Assembly: GCA_009801085.1 (NCBI GenBank)
Contig: VNWV01000022.1
Location: forward strand, 62,001 to 126,000
Direction of reading: 5' to 3'
DNA: 64,000 nucleotides
From: Lasiodiplodia sp. COLG20
Taxonomy: Eukaryota; Ascomycota; Dothideomycetes; Botryosphaeriales; Botryosphaeriaceae
Shown in pieces: positions 36,378-46,653 of the stretch. Numbering within the stretch: the first letter of the stretch is position 1; each line of letters begins with the position of its first letter. The translations under genes and the position numbers were made by a program. The notes beneath the pieces are model-generated. The model was not told the origin of the DNA and ran no database searches. It saw nothing but the letters and a program-made list of their open reading frames with translations.

Positions 36378-37355
36378 ATGTCTTCCCAACAACAACAACA
36401 ACCCCAAGCTTCCATCCTCCACCTCCCCAGCGACCGCACCCTCTCCTACGCCACCTACGGCAGCACCCTCCCCACCGCGCCCACCATCCTCTACTTCCAC
36501 GGCTTCCCCGCCTCGCACGCCGAAGCCGCGCCCTACCACCAGCCCGCCCTCCGCCGCGGCCTGCGCATCATCGCCGCGGATCGCCCCGGCATGGGCGCCT
36601 CGACCTTCGCCCCCGACCGCACCATCGCCGACTGGCCGCGCGACGCGCTGGCGCTGGCCGACGCGCTGGATGTGCGCCGCTTCGCCGTGCTGGGCGTCAG
36701 CGGCGGGGCGCCGTACGCGCTGGCGTGTGCTGCCGCCGCCCAGCACGGCGAAGCAGCGGAGGAGCGGGAGCAGCTGCGCGGGAGGCTTGTTGCTGTTGGG
36801 GTCGTGGCCGGCTTGTATCCTGCGAGCCTGGGCCTGGCTGGTATGTTGCCCGATGCGCGCGCGCTGCTGTGGGTCGCGCCGTGGGCGACGGGCTTGGTGC
36901 GCTGGGCGCTGGAGTGGGGGCTAAGCGGCGCAGCGGCGCGGGCCGAGGACGACGGCGGCGCGGCGCTGGAGGAGGTGCTGGGGAGGGGCATGGTTGGGCG
37001 GCCTGAGGCGGATAGGAGGGCGTGGGAGGAGGATGAGGCGGGGTTCCGGGGGTGCTTGGTTGAGAGCGTGAGGGGGGCGGTGGGGGGGAGTGCCGAGGGA
37101 GCGGCGTGGGAGGCGAGGTTGTTTGGGAGCGATTGGGGGTTTGGGCTGGATGAGGTGGAGGTGGTGGGGGAGGGACGGAGAATCGTGCTGTGGCATGGTG
37201 CATTGGATGTGAATAGCCCCGTTGCGATGGCGGAGAAGGCGGCGGCTTTGATTGGCGCCGGCGCAGAGTTGAGGGTTGAGCCTGAGGAGGCGCATGCGTC
37301 GTTGACGGTGCACAAGGTGGAGGAGGTGCTGGACACGTTGAAGGGCTTCTTTTGA
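36378..37355 (+). CDS. Alpha/beta hydrolase
   Basis: This intronless 325-residue alpha/beta-fold hydrolase has an oxyanion-side HGFPAS (~41), a nucleophile elbow GVSGGAP with Ser ~111, an acid in HGALDVNSPV (~275) and a catalytic His in EEAHASL (~305), so the triad appears complete. There is a short polyglutamine run at residues 4-8. No signal peptide or membrane anchor is seen, so it is probably cytosolic. It lies 510 bp after the NRPS on the same strand, with a tox-box in between. Hydrolases are not listed in TOX2 or APS clusters. It could hydrolyse an epoxide or ester on the product, edit mis-loaded carriers or detoxify intermediates; none of these can be decided from sequence. The family is too broad to name a substrate. 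Confidence 0.88.
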   Translation: MSSQQQQQPQASILHLPSDRTLSYATYGSTLPTAPTILYFHGFPASHAEAAPYHQPALRRGLRIIAADRPGMGASTFAPDRTIADWPRDALALADALDVRRFAVLGVSGGAPYALACAAAAQHGEAAEEREQLRGRLVAVGVVAGLYPASLGLAGMLPDARALLWVAPWATGLVRWALEWGLSGAAARAEDDGGAALEEVLGRGMVGRPEADRRAWEEDEAGFRGCLVESVRGAVGGSAEGAAWEARLFGSDWGFGLDEVEVVGEGRRIVLWHGALDVNSPVAMAEKAAALIGAGAELRVEPEEAHASLTVHKVEEVLDTLKGFF

Positions 37356-37923
37356 TGAGCATCAATTAATCTGGTAGAAAAGTTTTATTTTTAGAACCTC
37401 TATCGTCGTTGATACACAAAAACTTCCGAGTCACGTTAGGCCGAACATAGGCCCATTCCCTATAGGAAAAGTCAAAATCGGCCGAGGAAATACTTCGGCA
37501 ACGGGTTTAGCAGCCCCATTACTTCTGCAGAGGGTTTGCACGTCCGACCTCTAGCGTGTATTAGTTTTCCTGTGTATCAGAGGCCTATCGACTGCCAAAA
37601 GCAGCGGATTCCAGCGAATTTGACCAATCACACCATCCGCATGAGTGCAGTCATCCCCTGTTATGAAGCCCTGTCATCCTCTCAAATTTAGCCTTATTCT
37701 AAACAGCTATGCGGAACCCAGACTAACTATTATCAGCGTAGTCCTTTCACGCAAGCGGGCAGCCAAGGACTGATGATGTATTGCTGGACTTAAGACACGG
37801 AGGAAAGGTGTAAATACCGCGTCAGAGGGAAGTATAAGTAGCGGCGAGGAAGCACAGCTAGGAAATACAGCAACGAGCACTGCACTCTCACTTCCTCATT
37901 CCAGAATCCGTCAGAAAACAGCC
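37356..37923. other. Intergenic region upstream of the SDR
   Basis: This 568-bp gap has no gene. CCAAT occurs at 37624-37628 and a TATA-like element at 37833-37838. No tox-box was found. Confidence 0.5.
37833..37838 (+). promoter_or_regulatory. TATA-like element of the SDR gene
   Basis: TATAAG lies 91 bp before the start codon, at a plausible distance for a fungal TATA element. Confidence 0.35.
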
Positions 37924-38907
37924 ATGTCAGCTCGGTACGCAAAGGTCCACGCCAAGCCATCCGGCCCAGGCGACGCCCGTCCCACTGCACTCCAAATCAT
38001 CGCCGACGAAGGTGCTGCCGGGAAGCTCCAGGGAAAGAACGTCCTCATCACCGGCGCCTCTGCTGGTCTGGGCGTCGAGACAGCCAAAGCTCTCTACGAG
38101 ACGGGTGCGACGCTCATCCTCACAGCGCGCAACCTCCCCAAAGCCCGCACCGCCCTCGGCCCGCTCGCCGAGGACACGAGCCGCGTCCACCTCGTGGAGC
38201 TCGACCTCAACACGCTCGCGAGCGTGCGCACCGCCGTCCCGCGCATCCTCGACCTCTGCGGCGGGAAGCTGCACCTCCTCATCGCCAACGCGGGCATCAT
38301 GGCCGTGCCCGAGGGCCGCACCGCCGACGGCTTCGAGCTGCAGCTGGGCACCAACCACCTGGCGCACTTCCTGCTGATCACCCTGCTCACGGACGCGCTG
38401 CTTGCCGCTGCCCCTGCGCGCGTCGTCATCCTCTCCTCCATCGGCCACCGCGGCTCCGAAGTGCACTTCGACAACCTCAACCTCGAGGGCGAGTACGACC
38501 CGTGGGTCTCGTACGGCCAGGCCAAGACGGCGAACCTCTGGACCGCCGTCGAGCTGGAGCGCCGCTACGGCTCGCGCGGCGTGCACGCCTTCGCGGTCCA
38601 GCCCGGCGGCGTGCCGTCGTCCGGCCTGATGGACCACCTGCCGGCCGACGCAAAGGCGGCCGTCGAGTCCAACGAGGATCTCGTGCACCAGTTCAAGTCG
38701 CTGGAGCAGGGTGCCGCGACAACGGTGCTGGCGGCGCTGGCCAAGGACCTCGACGGGAAGGGTGGCCTGTATCTCGAGGACTGTCAGGTTGCAGCGCCTT
38801 GGGATCCAAAGAGCGGCCCCTGGGCGCCGGGCTATGCTTCTTGGGCATATGATGGAGAGAAGGCGAAGAAGCTTTGGGAGGTTTCTACCAAGCTCGTACA
38901 ACCATAA
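37924..38907 (+). CDS. Short-chain dehydrogenase/reductase
   Basis: This intronless 327-residue classical SDR resembles the retinol-dehydrogenase/WW-oxidoreductase group. The cofactor motif TGASAGLG lies at ~43-50, NAGIM at ~124, the catalytic Ser in LSSIGHRG (~177) and YGQAK (Tyr/Lys ~198-202). An Arg after the second strand (TARN) favours NADP(H). It follows the hydrolase on the same strand and is the last gene before an AT-rich, gene-poor stretch, so it is taken as the right border of the tetrapeptide cluster. A role in interconverting the 8-hydroxy and 8-oxo states of the lipid amino acid is an attractive inference but unproven. No targeting signal is seen. Confidence 0.88.
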   Translation: MSARYAKVHAKPSGPGDARPTALQIIADEGAAGKLQGKNVLITGASAGLGVETAKALYETGATLILTARNLPKARTALGPLAEDTSRVHLVELDLNTLASVRTAVPRILDLCGGKLHLLIANAGIMAVPEGRTADGFELQLGTNHLAHFLLITLLTDALLAAAPARVVILSSIGHRGSEVHFDNLNLEGEYDPWVSYGQAKTANLWTAVELERRYGSRGVHAFAVQPGGVPSSGLMDHLPADAKAAVESNEDLVHQFKSLEQGAATTVLAALAKDLDGKGGLYLEDCQVAAPWDPKSGPWAPGYASWAYDGEKAKKLWEVSTKLVQP

Positions 38908-39038
38908 TTAGTCAACAGCGTGGAAAATAATCATACTTTTCTCCTCTGTCGCCTGTTGTTCCTCTAGCCACTTTTGAACTTTATCGTGGCCATGTTGGCA
39001 ATCTTCTACAACTTGACGGTACCTTTTCGAGTACTTAT

Positions 39039-39269
39039 TTAGTAGTTCTTGCTTTGGTCCATGTTGTTCCAGAAATTGCCTATGAATCCTCTTCGTGTCA
39101 TAGGCGAGTCTTCAGCAGCGTTGACTGGGTAGTAGGCACATCTAATCGCGTAATGTAGGGGGTTATCGCCGCCGAAGTCCTCCACGTTCAGCTCAGTAGC
39201 GTTTAAGGTATATATAGACAGATCCGTGCTCGACCTCTTTGAATCGTTTAAACGCCGAGGATCATACAA
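39039..39269 (-). pseudogene. Ankyrin-like fragment
   Basis: A 76-residue open frame contains a stretch resembling one ankyrin helix pair (FGGDNPLHYAIRCAYY) but no neighbouring repeats. It sits in AT-rich sequence downstream of, and on the same strand as, the HET-domain gene. It could be a remnant of a larger ankyrin gene, a lost 3' exon, or chance. Confidence 0.25.
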
Positions 39270-39390
39270 GGTTACTTATATGTCACCATATAAAAATTTG
39301 GACAAAGGGAGAAATCATCACCTACAATACATATTTCCGCTCGTAGTATCTATAAAAGCCCTCCAATTCTTCTCGCTCTTCTAATAGAAG

Positions 39391-41523
39391 TTAAACTAGC
39401 TTTAAGCTTCTTCTTTCGCATAAAGCTAAAAATTCTTTTCCATTTAAAGTTCCTGGCTTAGGACAAGGGCCATTCTCTACTTGAGCGAAACAATAGCCTA
39501 TGCCAATTCTTTCGTATGAGCTATTCTGCTGGTCGTTTAATCTTCTTACAACTAGACCATTAGTTTTTTCTTCCATGCAAAGAACTAAAAATAGTATTTC
39601 CCTTGGAACAACTACTGAAGTATATTCAACGTAGCTCAGACAGTCGAAAAAAATAAGAAACTCTGTACGCGATTCATCCCGACTGATGAATTGGTATGGT
39701 TTCCCCTTACCACGATGTTCATAAGGTCCCGCTATCGTATCTGAGGAACAAGGCTCTATAGCAACAACAAGAGTCGACAGTTGAAGCCAAGTACCTGGGG
39801 CGGGTCCGTAAGGATTTGATCCAGGACTGCAATAGACATCCTCAACTTTGATGCGGCATGCCTCTGGTACCAGCAACCACTGGAAAAATACTTCCCCACC
39901 GACAGATGCCCACGACCAGCTTGGTGCGTAATTCTTATCAAAGAGTCTGTCATGATTTCGATGCACAGGATACCAAAGAAGGGACTCATGAACCTCGCTT
40001 TTCCAGTGACCGCAGATATAGAGGTCTTTGGGCCGTCGTCTCCCCGTCCATTCCGCAACCCCAGAAAGGGCAGGTAGTCGGTCTGTCTTATACCCCAGAT
40101 CTTTTGCGGAGTAGGTTCCGACAATTGATTTCCAACGCGAAGAGTTAACATCGTTATGCCTAAGTTTCATGGTGCCTTCAGACAGAAGCCGATGCGTAAA
40201 TGCGTCGCATTCGCATCCGGTTTGTTGGATGCATTCCCAAGCCAGCTCTGCTGGCGCGAAATGTAGCGTTCGAGGTGCCAAAACATATTCCTGGTATACC
40301 CATCCACGGTTCCCGAGGCTGGATCGTCGTTCATATTTCGAGGAGAGATGCCACGGTCCCTCCTGGGATACGTGTCGAGAGGGGATCAATCTCTGTCTCA
40401 CGTGCATCTGGAAACATGTGTTGCTCTGTTCGTCAAAAAACGAAACAGGCTTGCTGGGGGCCCAGATTCGTGGAGTAGAAGACAAAAAGCCTGAAAAGCT
40501 ATCGGCCGCGGCATGGGCCGCGATAGTCACAGTGGAGTTTTCGAATATTTTGGCCATTTGCCCCGCCTGCTCAGACCAATCATCGCTCGAGTCTTGAATG
40601 ATACATAGTGTATCGATCCACAAGTATTGTATTGAGAGCCATCTTGTTACCTGTATGGCATCAAGGAGGGTCCTTGGAAGATATTCGACTGGTATCCTTG
40701 TTTGGAAGTACTCAAGACTGTTGGTTGTTGCAAGGCGGGGAGTCATGCCGCCCCATCGGTGGCTCAAAGCAACATAGCCCTCTGCCCGTGTAGGCGATGT
40801 GAGACAGATTCGAAGGTCAGCATCAGATGAGCCGACATAAATCAATCTCTTGGGCATGAATGTTGAAGACGGCTTGGTACAGTTTTCATGCCAGTTCATG
40901 CATTTGTGCAGCCATTCGTGAACCCGTCGCAGTGTCGTTCCAGAAAGTGGTTGGTCTTCCTCACTGACTCCGATCACAGGCCATGGTGATGGTTGAGCTA
41001 TGAGCAGCAAGGTTAGCTTCTCCGTTCCCGAGCACTGAGTATTGACTTAGTAGGCATTACATACAGGGATGCACATAGAACTCCAATACGTTCGATCCCA
41101 TACCCACAATAAGGGGTCCATTGTCGTGTTTTCTTCTCAAGTTGATTCCATCACCCCGCCTCCGGCCAATCTGATCTATCGTTTCGGCACGTGAAAGGAG
41201 CAAGCAAAAGCAACAGTTTGACTCGATTGCGCATTGGGCTACTTCGCGCGCAGTCGTAGATGCTGTCCCTTTCTTAAGGAGGGTATCCTGAACTCGAGAA
41301 AGCATTAGGCAGCGCATACTGTCTTTGGATCGGAATTTTAGCGCCTCAATCTCCTGTGGGAAAAGGCAGCTGAGTGTTCTGCAATCTAGAGTGAAGGAAG
41401 AATCATGTTCGTAGGTAAAGATTCGTCAGAAACTTGGGAGGTGGGGCGAGCATAAGCTACCTGTCCGAGCTTCAAAGTAGTGAGATGATCAGGGCTTTTA
41501 AAAGGATTACTCAACGGCGCCAT
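39391..41523 (-). CDS. HET-domain (heterokaryon incompatibility) protein
   Basis: This is a 652-residue model from exons 41523-41461, 41353-41065 and 40997-39391. The HET signature blocks are all present: YVALSHRWGG, then LPRTLLDAIQVTRWL with YLWIDTLCIIQDS, then RGWVYQEYVLAPRTLHF. The N-terminal segment has a CCFCLLL Cys pair. HET proteins trigger programmed cell death on non-self recognition and are often numerous and polymorphic in Pezizomycotina. The first exon is less certain: an alternative reading upstream of 41353 is also open. Codon usage is less GC-rich than in the biosynthetic genes, fitting a different evolutionary history. No link to either biosynthetic cluster is evident. Confidence 0.85.
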
Positions 41524-43378
41524 GGCATCAGCCTTGCCGCCTAAACCGAGTGTCAGGTGATTGAATCAGGCGATCCGTCCTTCCTTGCTTTACACCCCCG
41601 CGTCAGCTTACTATCGAATACCAGGTGTCTACTTATCATTTGCTCATACACAGCCTCGTAGCATACGGCAAATCCTCTCCCCAACGCCCCGCATACTGCA
41701 AGAAATATATTACAGGCTTTCAGGATCTAAAACGCAGTAAAGATTTATCTCCTCCCATTTAAAGGCATACTATCACTGCTGATAAGCGATGAACCTGTCA
41801 CAGCATCAACCCGCTAATACAACAGCCGTCGGTCGCATGTCGTCTTCTGTAATCGTAGATAACTATCTCATATCACGTGTATAATAGCCTAGTCATTGGG
41901 GCAGGGTATGAAAGGACATCCCGGCCTTCGCCCGGCTCCATATGCCAACTCAACACTCATTTACGAGCATCGCGAACCGCAACAATGACTGATTTACTAA
42001 CTTCCTATACTGCAGCTACTTGCAAATGAAAAGCGATATTACTGGTCATTGATTCGCTTGTCTCACAGTTACAGCGTGATCAACCGTTCCGCAACGATCT
42101 TTATCATACCTGCTGCCTGTAGTGTCTGAATAGCAACCCATGCGTAGATCCTACCGGGATCTTTAAACACTGAAGATCATGCTGCCTTTTAATGTGCTTA
42201 AGTCAAAAGTCAAGAAGGGATGAGGTGAAGATCTCCACCGTCGCTCACGACGGTTGCACAGTGCTATCCTCCATTTCCCTTACAGCCGTGAAGGTCGAAA
42301 AATAAGCTATCTATGAGAGATCGACCACTATGTATGCGAAGATCGTTTGGAACGGAAGCCATTACACGCCCGGAGTAGAGTACCCTCGTATAGGTGGGGT
42401 TTGTCGAGGCTTTGGTGAGCGTAAAGAGATTGACGGTGCAGTATCAGTGGTCAAGTTTGATAGAACGTCTAAAAGCTTCAACTGTGGCTACCTCCTTCAG
42501 TCCCGGCTCTGTGACACAGCAAACAAACTCTGATATGGAAGAGGCATGGGTGAGATACTTCGTATTCTCGCACAGTGTAAAGAAAAGCATTCCCGAATGT
42601 GGCCGAGTGTTAATGAGCCTCGCCGGTATTACGTTGTTCAACTGCGAAGGTGTCGTCTTTTTGATATCCCACGGATGACACTTGTTGGACTGTGCGAACC
42701 CATCCCGCTCCGACCACGGCGATGGGGTCCATTGATCCTTGAGTACTGTGTGGAGCCCCCAAAGTAGTTTGCTCAAGAAGTTTATTAAAGTGTTCAAATA
42801 CTCCGTCGGAATCAAATGCTCGGAGACACAGTACCAGTTTCTCCGAATATACTCCTTCTCCCCTGCCGATCTTGGTTCTACAGTTGATGACGTGACACGC
42901 CAGGAAGCGAGTATTTAGCGCGGAAAAAGATCCGAGTTCTCGCAAGGCGAACCGTCATGAAGCAAAAGGACTGTCCCGGTGGCCTTAAAGGGTAAAGTCA
43001 ACGACGGTGTCGGCATGCAGGATTGGCACATGTTCTTCCGAGATCTCGAAGCTAAAGCGCGATCTAACAAGCCACCAGCGGCGGATGAGATGGATGATGT
43101 GCAGATCCGATGTGCGGCTCAAAAGACTAATGGTTCACAAGTGCCGCAGCCACCCGGCCGGCAAGTGCTTAGTCCAGCCCCACATGGCAAGACTGGCGTA
43201 GATGAAACCAGATATCGATGGGCACGCTAAGCCATTCCAACATCTAGGAGAGCCCTCCAAGCTTGGCCATGATGGTGCCCAGCGACACCGGCAGCCAGCC
43301 GTGCTGACTGACGATCCTTCCCCCTTCAAGGCGTAGAATGCTGGTGCTTTTCTCCCTCCCGTCCCGCTCCATTTAGGC
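41524..43378. other. Gene-poor spacer
   Basis: About 1.9 kb has no gene I can support. Several open frames of 60-125 codons on both strands (for example 42444-42815 and 42979-43230) lack family similarity, introns or coding bias. It could hold promoter sequence for the HET and GH32 genes or decayed genes. Confidence 0.5.
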
Positions 43379-43385
43379 TATAAAG
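43379..43385 (+). promoter_or_regulatory. TATA box of the GH32 gene
   Basis: TATAAAG lies 71 bp upstream of the start codon, the expected distance for a fungal TATA promoter. Confidence 0.5.
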
Positions 43386-43449
43386 ACCCAAGCAGTCGGA
43401 TCCCCGATGAGTCGGTAGCATCCGCTTTAAGCTTCTAGAAGACGACGAC

Positions 43450-45484
43450 ATGCGAGCCGCAGTATCGTTAAGCGCCGTGGTACTCCTGGCCTCGGCCACA
43501 CATGCCCTCAGCATCCCCGATGACCAAGACATCCCGCCGACGCTGGATCTGGGCACGCTGGCAAACAACTCCCTCTTCACCCGATGGAGGCCAACGTACC
43601 ACGTCGCCGCCCCAGCCGGCCACATGAACGGTTCGCATCTCCTCCCCAATCACCACCAACCAACCCCCTCACTAACACCACCACCCGCCAGACCCCTGCG
43701 GCCCCATGTACGACCCGCTACGGGACACCTACCACATCTTCTACCAAGCCTTCCCGCAACACATTAACTTCGGCAACACCACCTGGGGCCACGCCGTATC
43801 CCGCGACCTAATCACCTGGACCGACGTCAACAACTGGACCGCCCGCTCCTTCGTCGCCATCGAGCCCGGCCCGGCCTTCAGCTACGACTGGCTGGGCGCC
43901 TTCTCCGGCGGCGCCGTCCCGCTCTCCCTCTCCGGCCAACCCGACGGCAACCTGACCCTCTTCTACACAGGCTCCCGCTCAGCCCCCGACTTCTGGCGCA
44001 AACCCTACAAGCCCAACTCGGAAACCCAAAACGCCGCCACCTCCTCCGACGGCGGCCGCACGTGGCAGAAGTACGCCGGCAACCCGATCCTCAACGGCAG
44101 CGCGGACGCCGGCGGCTGGAACGTGACGGGCATGCGCGACCCGATACCCGCGCGCATGCCGGAGCTAGCCCGCGTGCTGGGCGACGACGAAGACACGTTC
44201 TACATCACCATCGGCAGCGGCATCCGCGACGTCGGGCCGCGCGCGCCGCTGTGGAAGGCGGCGGGGGACGACCTCACAAACTGGACGTTCCAGGGCTCGC
44301 TGTTCGAGCTGCCCATCAACTACACGTGGGGCGGCGACCGCAACCGCACGGGGAACTTTGGCGGGAACTTCGAGATGGCGACGTTCTACCCGCTGACCGA
44401 GCGGGAGGAGTTTGGTGGGGATAATGAGACGGTGCATTGGGTGTACACGTTCGGCGCCGAGGGCTTCGAGAGCTTCGGGCACAACTTGTCGCACTGGTCC
44501 CTCTTCGCGCTCGGCGATGTGTCGCGCCGTGACAACGGGTCCGCGGCGTTCGAGATCAAGGCGGCCGGGCCGGGCGATTGGGGGAATAATTATGCGATTA
44601 ATACCTTTTGGGACGAGAAGAAGCAGCGGCGCGTAGCGTGGGGCTGGTCCGACGAGGACTTCAATGGCTACGGCGTCAGCCAGAACGGGTACCAGGGCTC
44701 GCTGGTGCTGCCGCGCGAGGTGTACATCCGCAAGGTGCGCGGCGTCGTGGCGCCGACATCGGGAGCGCCGGAGCGGAGCGCGGAGATCTGGGAGCGCGAG
44801 GACGGGAAGCAGACGTATGCGGTGACAACGCTGGCGCAGCGGCCGCTGCCCGAGGTTGTTGCTGGCATCCAGAAGGGCGAGAGCGCTGTTGGGGATGTGC
44901 AGGTGGACAGCGAGACGACGATTGACGGTTTGGCCAGCAAGGCGTACCACTTGCAGGCGACGCTTGAGGAGTGGCCGGCGGATGGCCAGGTTGGGTTCAA
45001 GCTGTGCGCGTCGCCGGATGGGCAGGAGTTCACGACCGTGTACTACACGCCGGCGAACAACACTCTCGTGCTCAACCGCATCAACTCCAGCCTCATCACC
45101 AACTTCACCCGCTCCAGCTTCAACGGCTACTTCGAGCCCTTCCTCTTCCCGTCGAACAACTCTGCGTCCGGCGTGGCTCCGGAGCCTATCACGTTCAACA
45201 TCTTCGTCGACGGCTCGCTGCTGGAGATCTTTGTCAACGACCGCCTCTCGCTGACGTCGCGCGTGTATCCATCCAAGGCCGATGCGCTGGGCGTCGTGGC
45301 TGTGTCGACAGGCGGTGCTGCCGTGTTCAAGAACGTCACGTTCTGGGATAGCATGGCAGACGTGTGGCCGCAGCGGCCAGCAAATACGAGCGGCGAGCTG
45401 CACGTGGATCCGTACTACGAGACGCATGTCACTATCGAGAATGACTGGGTGCCGGTGGGGTATCAGATTTATGACGGGTATTGA
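43450..45484 (+). CDS. Secreted GH32 beta-fructofuranosidase or fructosyltransferase
   Basis: This is a 657-residue protein in two exons (43450-43630, 43692-45484). A signal peptide of ~20 residues ends near THALS. Catalytic residues: nucleophile Asp61 in HMNDPCG (the codon spans the intron), the transition-state stabiliser in MRDP (~209), and the acid/base Glu in NFEMATFYP (~288). A C-terminal beta-sandwich carries SLLEIFVNDRLSLTSRVYP. About a dozen N-glycosylation sequons are visible. The NDPCG form of the first motif, with Cys in place of the second Asn, and the FEM acid/base context resemble fungal fructosyltransferases more than invertases. It therefore acts outside the cell on sucrose or fructans, by hydrolysis or transfer. 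It is not expected to take part in the clusters. Confidence 0.92.
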
Positions 45485-45629
45485 TGAGGAGTTGGTAATG
45501 GCTCACGCGGGTCTGGGGTAATTTCAAAGGTAACACAAAATAGAGTGGGGAAAGTAGACGGGGCAAATCATGCATTGGAAAATACAGTAATGAAACAAAA
45601 CTTTTGCTGCGAAGAAGTGACCTATTCGT

Positions 45630-46653
45630 TCAACTCATATCCTCAAGCGGTACCGACTTGTAGTCATTCACTTGTCCACGATAAATCAGGATTGTGTACT
45701 CCCTGGGCAAGAACCAGCCGGGGAAATTGCGACAGTAGGTCCAGAAACACACTGGAATCACATGTGAGAAAACAGCCAGGCGCTGGGGAGGGGAGCGAAA
45801 ACTCACAAAGCAGCCCCATCTGATTCGTGAGTAGGTTGAAGTATATTTCCTTATTGAACTGGCCGGTGATTGTACAAAAGGCTCCGACGACGGCTCGAAT
45901 CTGCGGTGGGTGTCAGAGAACGGATTCAAACTATGACCGGGGGACGTACTATTAGTATGACTGTTATGCGGCGAGTGGCGTAAAATAGGTTCATCCAGGG
46001 GCGAGAGGCTGCTGCTTTTGGCAGCCTCATAGCGTTTTTCTGCTCGGCCCATTGGGCAACATGTCCCTTGTAGGCGTGTTGTAGGTAGACAACGGCCCCG
46101 TACAAAGGCAGTTCAAGGAAGGGAGAGAACTTGACCAGCACGGGCTTGAAAAGGCTGAGGGCGACCAGAATGTTCACGATCGAGACTAGGATGTGGGCGA
46201 CAACGACTTTCTTTAGTAGGGCGGAGTCACTCGGCTGCAAGAAGGAGACCAAGCGGGAGAATGCTATAAGGGTGGCTTGCATGACAAGGATGCCGCCAAG
46301 GCTGTGTCTGTTAGTGATTGGGCGGACGGAGAGAGATTGGTGTTGCAGTACTCGATGAAACCCATCATCCGCATGGCCGACTTGTCATCTGCTAAACTGG
46401 GTGCCAGCCCCATCAGGTGATCAAAGGTGTAGCCCATGTTGAGGTTGTAGGTGCCGAAGGCGAGGTATAGACCAGCAAGCACCAAGGCCCACGCACACCA
46501 GGTGCGGTGCTTCAGAGCCTGTGCGAGAACAACGAGACTGGCGAAGGCAAATAGTATAGCAGGTATGCCAACAGCAATTTTGATTGCCAAAGGGTGGTGG
46601 TGCCAAGGCGTGCCAGGCTCCAAGGCCGGATCATAGTCATTGTTGGAAGCCAT
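45630..46653 (-). CDS. Multi-spanning membrane protein, unrecognised
   Basis: This is a 289-residue model in four exons: 46653-46352, 46301-45950, 45900-45807 and 45751-45630. All splice borders are GT-AG (GTACTG, GTACGT, GTGAGT donors) and keep frame. At least four to five hydrophobic helices are visible: residues ~22-45, ~52-70, ~98-120 and ~130-150, plus one to two weaker ones. A short polar C-terminus ends in EDMS. No signal peptide, no conserved domain I know. It resembles the many fungal orphan membrane proteins. The only neighbour hint is the convergent GH32 gene 145 bp away. Function unknown. Confidence 0.75.

Noticed and set aside
36378..37355. Hydrolase as the NRPS thioesterase
   Set aside because: The NRPS already ends in a terminal condensation domain expected to cyclise, and the hydrolase lacks type II thioesterase-specific features I could recognise.
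42330..43230. Several 60-125 codon open frames on both strands
   Set aside because: No start context, intron support, codon bias or similarity.
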